Below, one piece after another: positions 43,577 through 55,638 of a stretch of 64,000 bases of DNA. Position 1 is the first letter of the stretch, and every line of letters begins with the position of its first letter. Source of the stretch: Symsagittifera roscoffensis (Eukaryota; Xenacoelomorpha; Acoela; Convolutidae); contig NC_087062.1 of the NCBI RefSeq assembly GCF_963678635.1, forward strand, positions 5,074,193 to 5,138,192, read 5' to 3'. The translations under genes were made by a program, and so were the position numbers. A model generated the notes under the pieces. The model had not been told where the DNA came from. It was given only the letters and a program-made list of their open reading frames with translations, and did not search any database.

Positions 43577-45440
43577 TTCAGCGGCGGATATAGGATTTTC
43601 CCGAGGAGGCGGATCTTTTTTTTTCAGGTCGACCAAATTAACTATCTACTAACTCTCTCAAAACACTAAAAAGACCCTGTTTTTGCCAAATTTTGTGCGC
43701 CGCAGGCAAAATTTTGAAAAAACATGCCAAAAAGGCGTTTTTAGGCAATTTTTAGAATACTTTTATCCAAAAATCGCGTTTTTTCGGCGCGCGCTCCCCC
43801 TCAAAATTAGTATATATTAAGACCATTTATCCACGGGTGAAAGGACCAACACAAGAGCGGCGAACTGCTGCTGTGCCCCTGTTTAAGAACTACATGCAAT
43901 TTTAGTGGCTTTAGAAAAATTTAAGGGTTTGTCAGCCAAAAATGGATATCTCAAAATAGTACAGAGGGGCCGCCCCCCTCCCATAAATCCACCCCTGGGA
44001 CGCTTTCAGTTTCTAGATAATCGATATCTAGTCTCATGAGGTTTAGACCCTTAAATAAATGTTAAAACAAAATCAATTGGAAGGTGATTATTCGCACAGA
44101 CTAAAAAAATAGATAATTCTTAGATCAGCTAGGAGAAAACGTTTTTTCTTCCAACCGAAATGCAATCTCCGCATCACGTGTTCATCAATTCTATGATGTG
44201 ACCAGCTTTGTAAGTTTAAAAACGACATCTTAGTGGAATTCAACTTCTTATAAAAATTTGTAAGAAATCTTATAAGACATAATATTAATTTGTTTTCTAG
44301 GAATTTCGTAGGAATTTAAGCGGAACTGAATTCTACTGTTAGAACCATTAAAAAAAATTGCAAAGCTTAACTGGTATTTGCGTGCTATTGAGTTTTCTAG
44401 TAGTCTTTAAAAGATGCACAGCAAAACTTCACGTCTGCAGATATGTGTTCCCTCAGGACGAAAGAATATTAGGGACATTTCACGTGTGCATCATAATCTA
44501 AAATTTCAATTATTTTTTTCTGAATTTCTGAACAAGTTTTCAGGGGCGGATCGTTTAGGGGCGGATCTAGATTTTTCTCGAGGGGTGCGGATTTTGGACA
44601 GTTTTTTTTCAGTTTGATTAAATTAATTGTCCGCCGAGCTCTCCCAAAGCACTAAAATGACTCTGTTAAGGCTTGAAAGTTACATTTTGAAAATTAAAAC
44701 AAGCCAAAAAAGGCTTTTTAGGCACTTTTTGGAAAAATTAGACCAAAAATTTACATTTTTCTGCTTGCGCTCCCCCCTCAAAATTGGTATATATTAAAAA
44801 TACTTATGAAAACTTTAGGGCTCCTCAGCCAAAAATGGATGGCTCAAAAAAGTACAAATGGGATGAGACTCTTTGGGTCGAAAGTGGTTCGAAACCCTGA
44901 AGATAGGGCGCGTCCGCCCGTCCCCCTTAATCCGCCCGTGCAACGCTTACAGTTAGCAGATAATCGACCTGTCAGCTCATGAGGTTTAGACCCTTAAATA
45001 AGTTTGAAAATGTAAGATCAATTAGAAACTGATTATTCATAGAAGACTGAAAAAGGTAGATGTTTCTTAGAGCAGCCACTATGAAATATTTTTCTTCCTC
45101 ACAAATTACAATCGCCCCATCATATGTTCATCAATTTTATGGTGTAACCAGCTCTGCAGGTTTAAAAACGAGGCCTTAGTGGAATTTAACTTCTTATAAA
45201 AACTTTAAACGAAATGTTATATGCCATAACTTTTATTTGATTTCTTTTTCATAGGAATGTTTAGCGGAACTGAATTCTACTGTGAGAACCATTAAAAAAA
45301 ATTAAAAATTAAAAACGTCTGCTGATATATGATTTCCTCAAGACGAGAGAAAGATATGGACATCCTACGAGTGCATCGTAATTTAAAATTTCAATTATTT
45401 TGTTAATTTTGAATGTCTGAACAAATTTTCAAAATGAGTA
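43577..45440. repeat. Tandem duplication, about 960-bp unit, within the intron
   Basis: Unit 1 (43577-44540) and unit 2 (44541-45440) share the same order: a hAT-like family D MITE (43577-43985; 44541-44946), then 'agataatcga', 'ctcatgaggtttagaccctt', 'cttagtggaatt', 'aagcggaactgaattctact', 'aaatttcaattatttt'. Sequence identity is moderate, so the duplication is old. The family D termini resemble CAGGGGCGGATC and its complement. The plus-strand frame 44414-44617 lies across the junction and is not a gene. Confidence 0.8.
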
Positions 45441-45589
45441 AAGCTACTACTTTGAAAAAGTTTTTTTAATTTTGTAATTAGCCCGGCAAGACCAAAACGT
45501 AACCATACAATTTCCACAGATGACAAAATTTGTCACACAATTTTCTAATTCTCCATACTTAAAGAACCGTAACGATTGTCGGAGCTACT

Positions 45590-45791
45590 TAACAATATCC
45601 ACCCTTTCAAGAAAAGAGGGGAGACTGTGAATTAGATCAAAATAGTCGATTTTTTGACCAATCAGAATGCAGCAAAACTATAATTCTCTTTAGAAAGCTC
45701 AGTGCTAATTTATTGTTTTTAATTATAGGGGTGGAGATTCTTAACTAGGTACCATAGGTTGGGGGCGGGGGTTGTTAAGTAGATCCGGTTT
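45590..45791. mobile_element. Family A MITE
   Basis: Starts 'gagctacttaacaatatcca' and ends 'gggggttgttaagtagatcc'. Internal 'ttgaccaatcagaatgcagc' and 'ggggtggagattcttaacta' match the copy at 1378-1541. This copy is inside the 3.9-kb intron. The rest of that intron (45792-47404) holds only short unassigned frames and a segment at 45995-46400 shared with 28750-29430. Confidence 0.8.
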
Positions 45792-47404
45792 TTATTTGAC
45801 AATTTTTCGCCCATGCATGATATTGGAATGACTATCATTTCTCCCATAAATAAGAAAAAGCTGAGTTTCGCTTCGTATTTTTGTGTTTCGTCCATGTGTG
45901 ACAACATTCTCGTAGATAAGGTGCATTTGGAGATTTGGCATGTTTTTTAATGTTTTATATTTTACACGGAGTTATAAATATTAATTTTGCAAATCATTAC
46001 GATGCCAAACTGTGCATTTTGTGATTTGTAAGCGGGTTCTGGAACAGGCCAAAAACAAAATTGTTGCGGATTGAGGGGTCATCAACATCTCCATTTTTCT
46101 TTGTTTTTTTTTTGCTGTTTTGAATTCCAAGGAGAAATAGCTGATTCCGCAGTTGTAAGCAAAATCCACATAGGCTTCCGGAATATGCTTACTTTTGCGG
46201 AATTAACTACCTATATTGGCGCGTTGCGGAATCCGCAACACAACTAATGTGCCGACAAAATTTACTTTACAGCAAAATTTGTAAGTGGATTCTTTTTACA
46301 TTTTGGAACAGGTTTAAAGACTTGTCTCTGGAATCAGAAATATTTTTGACCCGAAACTGTGCGCCTATGATGGCTAGAAAACTTTTACCTTGTAAATAGT
46401 CAAATTGAAAATCGTTTTCTGTCTTCTTAAATTTTATAGTTTTTAAATTCATTGTTGTTTTTGGTTCTTTTGCGCGAAAAAATGAGCCTCGCTTACCTTG
46501 TAGACAAAAATGTTAAGATTTTAATTGCAAATTTTTTTCCGGAAACGGTTTGAGCATATATTCAACGAGCATATATTCAATTCTGCGAGTAAAAATCGTA
46601 AAAATTGTTTTTCAATTTTTGATTTTTTTTTGATTCTATGTCCATTTAAAATAAAGATTATCATATAATTTTTATTTATGGGAAATGCAAGAATGAAATT
46701 TTTCCATGAACTCTATGCATGGAATTGTATGATTAGGATTATATTCTATGGAAGAGTATGATAAACCTTTTTCGTGAATGGCGTTCGATCCGGATGACCA
46801 GAATTTTTTTTACCGCTAATTTAACTTATATTAACAATAAATTGATTAGCAATAAATTCAATCACAGGAAGAAAAAAGCGAAAAGTGGCAAATTCTTTTA
46901 AAAAACTATATTCCGCTGTAACCGTTGACGATTATGCAATTCCACCAAGTAATATGCTAAAAATTGGGTAATATAATTACTGATACGAGTTTTCGTCACA
47001 ATCAGGCAACGGGAACAAATGATTCAGGTAAAAAGCACAAATGGGGGACGTTAGCAGAAAAATAACCTATTTCGGTTTGCTACCGGCCAAAATTTTGTAT
47101 TTTTATTAACTTTTAACTTAGCTGCGTACAATTGTACAGATACTGTTATCGTGAGTTGTGAAGGCAGAATTGTTTTCGTTAATGATGGAATTTATGAGAC
47201 CAAACTTTAGTTCAAACTGTTTTTGTAAATTGATTCAAACCCCCCTCCCCCTTCAAAATTAAATCGTCAATTGAGTCAATTCGCCACATAGCGATAGGTT
47301 GAAACTGTGCCAGAAAAAGTTTGCAGCCAAAATTAAAGGAAAAAAAAACAAGTAGGAAACATTCCGGCCGCCCTAAACTGCTATTTGTTATGGTTTTGCC
47401 ATAG

Positions 47405-47724
47405 GCGAAGAGCTGGACGCTCTGATGCAACTTCGTGAAGTATTCCACAAATTCGTGATGACTTTTGTGACGTATAACCAGATGCCAGATTGTTACAACA
47501 GAACCATCATCTTGGACCAACTTGCCGGTATGAAGGACACTTTGAACAACATCATTAGTCGTCCTCTATCGGAAAAATCGGGCTTGCGGCTGGATAATGT
47601 GTTCAATTTTTTCATGGACCCCAAGTACCTGGATGCCATTTTCAACAGGGCCACCCAACACAAGATAATCATGGAGCAGATATGTGAAATATTGCAGAAT
47701 CTTCTAACCAACAAACTTATTTGA
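47405..47724 (+). CDS. Terminal coding exon of an unrecognised host gene
   Basis: The acceptor 'tttgccatag' ends at 47404. Two bases complete the split glycine codon, then E-E-L-D-A-L-M-Q-L-R. The frame continues 'EVFHKFVMTFVTYNQMPDCY', 'IILDQLAGMKDTLNNIISR', 'LDNVFNFFMDPKYLDAIFNR' and ends 'EQICEILQNLLTNKLI' with TGA at 47722-47724. The exon adds 106 residues, helical and without low-complexity sequence. Codon use and GC are higher than in flanking DNA. An ATTAAA at 47819-47824 could be the poly(A) signal. I do not recognise the family. A cytoskeletal, centrosomal or nuclear-pore-type helical protein is possible but unproven. Confidence 0.8.
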
Positions 47725-49479
47725 AAAGAAGTTCTCTTATTATTATTTAAGTTATAATTTATTAAGCAAGGATTTGATGAATGCACACTTTCAATCGTAT
47801 TTTATTTAAAAATTATATATTAAATATAGTTTACACTATATAAATTTAGAGCACAATGCTTGAAATGATGATGATTAGATATTAAGGCAAAGCTTTGATC
47901 AAATCCTTTTACAACCAAAATACTTTTGCGATAAAATATATGCAAAGGTCATTTTAAACTGTTGACCCGAAAGCAAAGCAATATTCTTTAACTTTTCGAA
48001 TGAGAAGCAGCCGACAACGAAACTAATTTTACCGATTGGAAATAATTCATTGATTTCTAAATCCGAAAGTTTCAACAAAAAAGCAAGACATTTTTAAACT
48101 TGCTTAGCTTCCGCGACCAAGTTAGTGCTTCCACATTTTTTCCAGAATTTGAATTTGATTTTTTTCGTAAGTATGTGAGTTGAGTTATAAATTATCTTGT
48201 TAACTACCCCCCCTTCCTCGAGATACCTGCGATAAAGACTTTTCAAACCTATAAAAGACTAATTCAACGGTCAAACGTTTCTGAGTTTGGTGCATTGTAA
48301 CACTTTTACCATATATTCTAATAAGGAGGGTACAATTCCCCTCCCTCCCCCTCCTTTCCAATAAGGGGGGGGGGGTAGTTAACAATATCGGCTATATTAT
48401 ACGAGGAGCTCATTTTGATGCACATACACTCACTTAAATTTAGTGTTCTTCATAATGCATGTTTGCTATAGCTTGTTTTTTTTTCATTTATCACCTATGT
48501 ACTGCTACACCTATGTAAATATTTTATCAAAACAGACTGATAGAAATAAATCTAGACGATTCATCTTTTGAGCATTTAGCAATACGAGCAGTACCAATAT
48601 ACATATGCAAAAACATTTAACGTTGAGTCGTATTGTTACGTTTTTTATATAATCCTATAATTTCCAAACTTTGAATCAATTGAAATTTCGATAAAAGAAA
48701 AAATATTAAAATTTTGAAAAGAAATTTATTTAATTGAATATTTTCAGCCTTTGTAACTTTTTCCCTTTTTTCGTCCTAGCTCGTTTGGGCTGGCCTGCAA
48801 AACGTTTTGTCAAGATACTTTTTCTGGTCATATTAAAATAAATCAAAACAATCAAATCGGTACAGTAAAATAAAAAGTAGTTTTTCAACTATGCCAATTT
48901 TTGCTTGATAAAAAACAGGACTGATTGGACTACCAAAAAAAATGAAAAACTGCAGGCGCCAAATTTGAACGCGTTTCCTGCTGGGAATTTCGAAAATACA
49001 TTTCATTAAACTTTGCAGACAGCATTTAATATCAGCTAATTAATAAAGTCAAAAACTGGGCAGGTCTAATTGAAAAGAAAAAGTCAGCAAAAAGAATTGA
49101 ATGTTAAATTGGATATTTGCGCTGAATCAGCGCTTAAATTAACTACACAGTTTTACATCAGGGCAAAATCTTGAATGGTCCCAACTACCTTTTAACTTGT
49201 GTCGAGTTGTCTTCCTGTCTTTGCTAAACAAATATTGATGGTTTAAAAATTGTTACTGTTAGTATCAATTATTTATTGTTACAACTGAAGTCTCACGGTT
49301 AATTATTGATATTGACACAATCTGAGTCTCGCTTTCATCATCACAGAAGAAAAATATCTGTATTGGTGTTGAGCTTGGTCGATCAAAACATCAAGATTTC
49401 AGATATTTAACTTCCAAATTGTTCTGGCTGATTCAAATTCATTTTCAAATCCAGAGCTCATTTTTGTAGTAATCAATTG
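47725..49479. other. 3' region of the host gene and intergenic DNA; family A-like hairpin at 48195-48395
   Basis: 'cttgttaactacccccccttcc' at 48198 and 'gggggggtagttaacaat' near 48370 form an inverted pair about 190 bp apart, a variant of the family A MITE with different subterminal sequence (13-G run near 48365). No other supported feature. Short frames on both strands are not recognised. Confidence 0.5.
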
Positions 49480-49481
49480 AA

Positions 49482-49664
49482 CTAGTACACTTGAATCGCC
49501 GTTTTTGAAATTGGGAGGGCAAGTTTCAACGCTGGTCTTGTTAAGGTACCTATTACTGTTTTGAGTTTAAACGAGTGCGCGCTGCCATCCGAGCCGGTAG
49601 AATTTTCTAGCACTAGACCCTGTGAGCAGATGCCTTGTGATGTGAAGTCCTCAAGTATCCACAT
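49482..49664 (-). pseudogene. pol: BEL/Pao integrase C-terminal end
   Basis: The 60-codon frame has 'CSQGLVLENSTGSDG' and 'LKTVIGTLTRPALKLALP', which match the end of BEL/Pao integrases (W-x-L-G-x-V, G-x-D-G-x-x-R, R-P-x-x-K-L). The upstream catalytic core is absent. Confidence 0.75.
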
Positions 49665-50099
49665 TTATCATTGAAACCAAATGAGTCGGCGGCAAGACAG
49701 CCATGAATGGATGTAAACCTCCGCATTGGAACCTCATGGAGAGAAAGCAATTATTTCTTAATTGTCTGAATGTGTTTGGGAGCCCCATGATGACACAGTT
49801 TTCTTGCAAGTTGTTTAAACGTACTCAGTGCTGTGATGCATAGGTTTCGTTGTGTTTAGGATTATTGGATAACTCGTTGCGTCTGGTAAAGATGAGTTAT
49901 ATAGTCATCCTCGCTCGCAAAAACTACTGTAGTCGAGAACTGTTAGAGTCCGTTTTTGTTGCCAGCTTGCTGCTGGTTTCTTAATTAATTATATGTGTGG
50001 ACAATGGGGGCGGCGTTAACAGTTGTAACGTTTTGGGTTCTTTTTTACTTGATCCCACATAGAACCTCATTGTTGAGTTGCCATTTTGGTGCGTCCAAC

Positions 50100-50520
50100 C
50101 AGATCTTGCTTACGTTTTTGTAGTAAGTTCCCCGCGTAGCGCGTTCTGCTGGGTTGAGTTTACCGAGGATGTGGTTTTAAAGTCATTGCTGTCGCATAAA
50201 ATAAACAAATCATCGACTCCATTTGCGCAGTATGTTTTTAGTTTACCGGGCTATGCAGTCCACTACAGAACTGTTTTGATATCTGTCCAATAGTGAGTGG
50301 ACTGGGATTTCATTCGAGCTTCATAAGTTGCGAACTTGCACAGGCGTGCGTCCATAAGGGCGGCTTCTCGTTCCAGTTTTGGGGTGTTTTCTTGGTTCAG
50401 TAGAGATACCTAATTTCTGCCAATAAAAAGTAGCGTGTTTAGCCCAGCTGCCTGCAGTCGAAAATAGGTACACACAGCCATGGCTTCTTGCGATGCGTCG
50501 CAGAACACATGAAGCTGTAT
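50100..50520 (-). pseudogene. pol: BEL/Pao RNase H remnant
   Basis: The minus-strand translation gives 'HVFCDASQEAMAVCTYFRL', the D-A-S catalytic start of a BEL/Pao RNase H, then K-L-E-R-E-A-A-L-M-D-A-R-L (the P-R-L-E-L block with E) and H-Y-W-T-D-I-K-T-V-L followed by a stop and W (the W-T-D-S block). Catalytic positions are largely kept although stops interrupt the frame. Confidence 0.85.
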
Positions 50521-50599
50521 GTCACTTGGTGACAGATGTGGTTCTAGTTAGTGGGGTTGCCTGACAGGGGAGCCTTGTTTGCCTGATTTCCCCATTTGT

Positions 50600-51560
50600 C
50601 GATTTTTGGAACAAAGTTACTGGGCATGGGTTCCAGACTTCCACAGGCTTTGTTGAACAATTGGCGCTAGGATTCCTAGTAGGGCTAAGACCCTTGTACT
50701 GTGGATATGACTGTTTGAAGTGTAAAATTTATAGTATTTGTTAACTTGGTTCAAGGATGCTCGAAGAATGTATTGGTTAGGTCCAGGCAGGAACCCAGCT
50801 CGAGCCTGGTTATGTTGACGCCCTCTGTATTAGTGACGAAATTACAGGTGCGGTGGAGTCTTAAGCCTCGTTTGTCGTGCCAAATGAATGAACAAAGCTG
50901 TCCCTGTAGAGGCTTTCATGAAGCAGATGAGCAATTTTGGCTGGGTTATGCAATAGTCGGCATTTGTTCAATGAAGCTCGAAGCAAAGGTGGCAATAGAT
51001 GGCGAGCATTAAGAAGCACTTTTTAATCCTTGTTTGATAACTATTTGCAGAAACATTTCTTCAATGTCCGTTGTTACGGCCATAAGTTTTTATCGAAATC
51101 GCAGTAGAACGCCAAAAAGGTTGTTTTGTGTGTCTGGTCTAGTTTCAAGCAAGAACTCAAAGAGCTGTGGATATCAAACAGTAACAAACTTCTTTTCCAG
51201 GTCAGAATATGGGACTTCATGTAAAGTAGCACAGTTCTGGATACTGGTTGGTTACGTTTCTGTAGAGCAATTTACACTTTGCTACCGGATATTTGTGGCT
51301 AACCAATTCGCTTTTCCACAGTACATTTATTTTTTATCGATCTCCGTCGTGCTGAATGTTTGGTTCCAAAAACATTAGTTGTCCTTCGCTCTTTTCATTT
51401 TTTCGTGAGTGCTTGTACCTATCATTTTCCAAAAATTGTTTTATAATTTCAGTGAGAGTAGCCTCTTCATGTTGAGCTGTGTCAACGAAGTTAGATAAAT
51501 GAGAATTTAACTCTGTCATCTTAGATTTTTTTTGACGAGGCCAGTGATTGTCCAACTTAG
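50600..51560 (-). pseudogene. pol: BEL/Pao reverse transcriptase remnant
   Basis: The clearest block, near 51110-51036, reads N-N-L-F-G-V-L-L-R-F-R, a stop, then 'AVTTDIEEMFLQIVI', which is the BEL/Pao motif with the first catalytic aspartate. Upstream, 'INVLWKSELVSHKYPVAKCK' resembles the region before it. Downstream, 'QLCSFIWHDK' and further fragments are less certain. Several in-frame stops and shifts are present and a Y-x-D-D motif is not recognisable. Confidence 0.8.
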
Positions 51561-51800
51561 AAGATTTTGGATAGCGTAGGAGGTGTCTCTATGGCCTTCT
51601 CATATATCAAGCGCCGCAATTTTCTAGAATGAATCTACGCATAACAAAATCTGCACTAAACTGTCACCTAGATGAGGCAAAAACCAAATCTTCGGTTTAG
51701 TAGACTGACTCAAGAGTGAAAATCTTAGATTTCAGTTTGAGCGGACCAGTGATTGTCCAACTTATTAGATTTTGAATAGCGTAAGTGGTTTTTCTAGAGT
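51517..51800. repeat. Direct repeat of about 75 bp (51517-51592 and 51721-51800)
   Basis: 'ccagtgattgtccaacttag' and 'ccagtgattgtccaacttat', each followed by 'agattttg.atagcgta', occur about 206 bp apart with matching flanks ('atcttagattt' upstream). This could be an internal duplication of the BEL element or part of its leader. Confidence 0.75.
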
Positions 51801-53294
51801 GTTCTCAGATTTTTTGATGGGAGCACATTGTAAGCTACGCTGTAGTTGTTGACTTGGTTAGCTGATGATGTACGAGCAGCTGCTGCAGATGTCGAGTATA
51901 ATGTTGCAGTCCAGTTTTGCTAACTGTTCGAAAATACTACTGGCATAAATTGTATCTGACTTTTGATTTCAAAATCTTAGTTGCATTACTGTAGTGCTAA
52001 GCTGCGTGTTGTTAGATTTCTGTCTGTGCCTTTGAAACCGCTTTATGTTGATGTGTAGGGTTGAGTGGTGTCCTTTGCAGTTATTGGTAACGCATCGCTT
52101 GACCGATGTGCCTTTACTAAATTTGTGTTGGCTTAAGCAATTAAACCAGAGCTTAAAATATTTCCCCCACTCTGTGCGTTGTTAGTTTTTCACCTCAGTG
52201 AACTTTTAAAAAAGTTTTCATATAAAACGTTCTAAAATACTGCGCTTTGTAATTTTTTGAACATACCATAGTTAAGCCGGTTGTCGGAAATTTATTCAGC
52301 GCTTGCGATTAGTTGTTCAGGTGCTGCATAAATTGCTTGAGTACAGCTTATTCGAGATTGTTCAGCAGGCAGTGTTGTTCCCGCTTCTTTAGTTAAAAAG
52401 TAAATTCTTAGAAGATTTGAGCGAGCAATTCGGGTAAGATGGAACTGATCTGAAGTTCATTGCTGAAGTGTTGATAACCTCGTTGATCGCCTGATTTGTA
52501 GCTCGGTTTGTATCTAGCGGAAATTTGCTGCTGTAGCTATGATGAACGTCTAAGTTTTATGTATTCAAACCGAAGGAGGATGTAAAAAAAAGAAAAATCG
52601 GCAGCCGTAGTAAAGATGACGCTCTTGGCCAAACTTTTACTAGTTTTTGAGCTCTTACTGGTTCATTTGTAGTTGGACCGATTTTCAAAGAATTGGACGC
52701 TTCGTTAGTTTTAAGCGGTTCTTACTTCCGAACTTTGATTCGTAGGTCGCTTTTCATCTTTCGTAATGTTGAAGCAACGTCGAGGCACTTTTGTGATTTT
52801 TTGTATCTCCATTGGTTTATTAACTTTTGTACTGTTAACTTTGGAGCCATTGCAGAAGGTAACTAGAAAATTAGAAGTTGAGTAGAAAAATTGCGTTAAA
52901 GATTTTACTGGCACAAATGGCAACGAACGCTGAATATTTCGATTTAAAGGAAGCATCTCGAGCTTTGACTATCTCTCTTGGTTACTTTTTTGGAGGTCAA
53001 ACACTCAAAAGTTTGACCCGGTTGTTATGTAAAAAGTGATCATGAACACTTGAGCTACGGGTAAGGACAAAGCTAAATTAATTTTCTGAGGTTATTGGAC
53101 ACTAACAAATTAGAAATTTTCGACTCTTTTCAGGACTTTTTTCTATTTGGGTTCTTTTATACCCTCGAAGTTTGAGTTTCAGTCTTCAAAAACTAATTTC
53201 ACGTTTTCATAATGGAATGAAGTTTGGCATTGTGAACAGTCTAACTATTGTGAACAATTTTGATTTGTTACGCCATTAGCTATCATGACATTTG
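51801..53294. other. No confirmed gene
   Basis: One minus-strand frame of 81 codons (52711-52956) contains a basic stretch and is not recognised. It may be gag of the adjacent BEL element. Nothing else is supported. Confidence 0.4.
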
Positions 53295-54520
53295 ACCGAA
53301 AAAGTTTGGTTTATACTGGAGAAATAAGGTAACGCAACTACAGAAAAAAAAGGTTAATAGATTGAGAATTAAAGAAAAATATCTACCAATTAATCGCCAT
53401 TATGGCCTCCCTTTTTTGCGATGCATAAAGTCTCCTTTCGCCGCACAGATTTCATCAGGTTTTTCATCACCTCGGGAATGAAGGTGCTCCGTGCCGCAAT
53501 AATTCTTTGAACCAAAGATATCAAATTCGTTTCATAACATCCAACGCATGCTCAATTGAACTTAGATCAGGGCTATAAGAGGGTCAGAGCAACACGGGAA
53601 CAGCATTTGTCGCTAGAAATTGCTATTAAAATCGGGCTGAGTGGTATGGGGCATTACCTTGCTGAAATTCCATAACTCTCGTCGTATCAAGCGACAAAAA
53701 AGTAGTTCTGCCTTCGAAACACGTTGTTGCCTTCAAAATGCCCTTTATTAAAACAAGTCGTGTTCAGTAGCTTGCTGAAATTCCACGCCATATATCAAAA
53801 CTTTGCTCGCTGTTCTAACGAATTGCCAAATGATGTTTTTTATTCATATTTCGGCAGTTTTTTCGTTTGTAAATGAGAGAAGGTCGGTCGTCTTAGTTTA
53901 TTGAGAAACGACACTCGTCACTGAAATTTTTTTTTCCAATCACGATATCTCCAATTTGCACATGACAGAGCCCAAGCAAGACATCTTTAACGATGTCACT
54001 GCAAGCGAAATGGGCTTCGAAATGTTCGTCTTCATCGAAGACCCACTCGAAGCATTTTTTTTCAGGAGTAAGAGCTGTAACTCCAAATTGCCGCGCCATT
54101 GTAGCAACATTCAGAAAAAGATCCGCCTTGTGTTGTCTAACAACTCTCCGAATTGATCCGACGTTCAATGCCGTGGGTTTTTTTGGTCGCACTGAGTCCT
54201 CAACTTGTCCCGTAGCTGTGAAATTCTGAAAGTCTTGAAAAAGTAGTGGCAGAACAACAAAAAAAATTAGAAAATTTCTCTCATTTAAAAGCCGCAAAGT
54301 AGCGTGTCGATTGCTTGGTTGAGAGTCGAAATGGGATTTCGTGTCGACTTTGCAACTTCTTAAAATAAATTTTGTTTAAAATGGTCACAAATTCACGCTT
54401 CGTTTGAAAATATTTCACTGCGTTCGGAAAACTAACTTACAAAAACTTCAACTGGAATACAAACAATTTCCATTGCGTTACTTTCTTTCTCCATAACATT
54501 GGACAAAATCACCCGTTTTT
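53295..54520 (-). mobile_element. Tc1/mariner-type DNA transposon, decayed
   Basis: The left end has 'ggagaaataaggtaacgcaa' (53319-53338) and the right end, on the minus strand, 'ggagaaagaaagtaacgcaa' (54475-54495), an inverted pair around a transposase remnant. At about 1.2 kb the element is of normal Tc1/mariner size. Target TA and outer ends cannot be fixed. Confidence 0.7.
53395..54330 (-). pseudogene. Tc1/mariner transposase pseudogene
   Basis: The N-terminal frame (54297-53893) has 'TGQVEDSVRPKKPTALN', 'IRRVVRQHKADLFLNVATMA' and, near its end, 'FSDECRFSIN', the first catalytic aspartate block (F-S-D-E). After a break, the minus strand at about 53680-53530 reads F-Q-Q-G-N-A-P-Y-H-S-A and 'PSYSPDLSSIEH', matching the second D block (Q-D-N-A-P, here G for D) and the third block (S-P-D-L-N-P-I-E). 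Loss of the second aspartate and several stops show it is inactive. The DNA-binding half has lost its start. Confidence 0.85.
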
Positions 54521-55638
54521 CTGAATTTCATTGAGCTTTGTTTGCGTTTTTGTTGACCTATAAACCAATCGTCCGTTTTTTAGAAAAAAATTTCTTTGTT
54601 TGGACGTTTGAGTCTCTTTGGGCTCGATCTTCACTTTCTTAGGACCCTTGAGTCTTTTTGGGCTCTCGATGATGATGAGAAAAATCACTGCAACTGAGGA
54701 GACGTGAATTTGTTTTGAGAGGGCGTTGACTGTCAGACTTCAAAAAAACATTTGGACGCCAATCTTTAATATCGAAAAGTATAACAAAATTTCATAGCTT
54801 TAGTCTCCGTTTTAGTCTAGCTGAGTCAAAGTCATTTGTAAGTCACGCATATCAAAAATTTGAAAAAACAATTTTACTGCGCTTATGTTGAAGTCAAGTC
54901 AGGTGTCGGCAGAAGCTGATAATTGTCAGCTGTCTGTTTAAATTTCATATCACAATAGTCGATATCTTCATTAGCTTATAAATTTTTTCTCCTAGAACTT
55001 TTTGTTTCGATCGCTGCAAATAGTCTGGATGATAAAACACGAGTATTCGATTCCCATTTCGTGTAGTTTTTGTAGTGTTCCACGATACGTATAACTTTTT
55101 ATGAATGATTTTTTATAACCCTAGTTGATCAAACAAGATTATTTTGCAAGATCTTGCACGAATATTGCAAGGTTTTTTGAAAGACAATGCATCGCTTTAG
55201 AAGATCTTGTGAGATTCTTGCAAGATCTTTCAAAGAGATGCATCGTTTTAAAACAATCTTCAAAACGCCGTCCGACAGAGTGAAGCTTTCAATCTGTCTG
55301 AGAAAATGAACAATCGGATTACCTCGAGAAGAAAAAGACGAAATTTTGATATAAAAACTGAAACGATAATTGAAATGAAATGAAAGTTTTTCGGATTTCG
55401 TTTCTGAAGAATCTCAAAAATTGATATTGATAGAAATATTGACTATTAAAAACCTTGAGATCGTGCTGATTAAAAACAATTGAGCTTATCTCTATCAAAA
55501 ATTCTTCCAAAAATTCTTAATAAAAAATCTCCCAATTTTTGTTGTCAAAATTTACATTCATTATTTTCTTAAAATTTTTATTTGACGGATTAGTTTTAGT
55601 TATTATGAATGTGAAAGAACAAGATATTTTTCAATAGG
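54521..55638. other. No gene seen
   Basis: AT-rich sequence with a local 'agatcttg..agattcttgc' repetition at 55140-55235 ('ttgcaagatcttgcacgaat', 'agatcttgtgagattcttgc'). 'cctttgagtct.tttgggctc' is repeated at 54610 and 54645. No supported coding. Confidence 0.5.

Larger units (their letters stand above)
49480..51560 (-). mobile_element. Decayed BEL/Pao LTR retrotransposon (pol remnants)
   Basis: On the minus strand the order is RT N-terminal part (about 51555-51150), RT motif A (about 51095-51036), RT C-terminal part with decay (51000-50600), RNase H (about 50520-50100) and the integrase C-terminus (49664-49482). These motifs are of BEL/Pao type rather than Gypsy. The integrase catalytic core is missing, as only about 450 bp separate RNase H from the integrase end. 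LTRs were not found. Sequence up to about 52960 may belong to it (a minus-strand frame at 52711-52956), but this is not shown. Confidence 0.8.
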
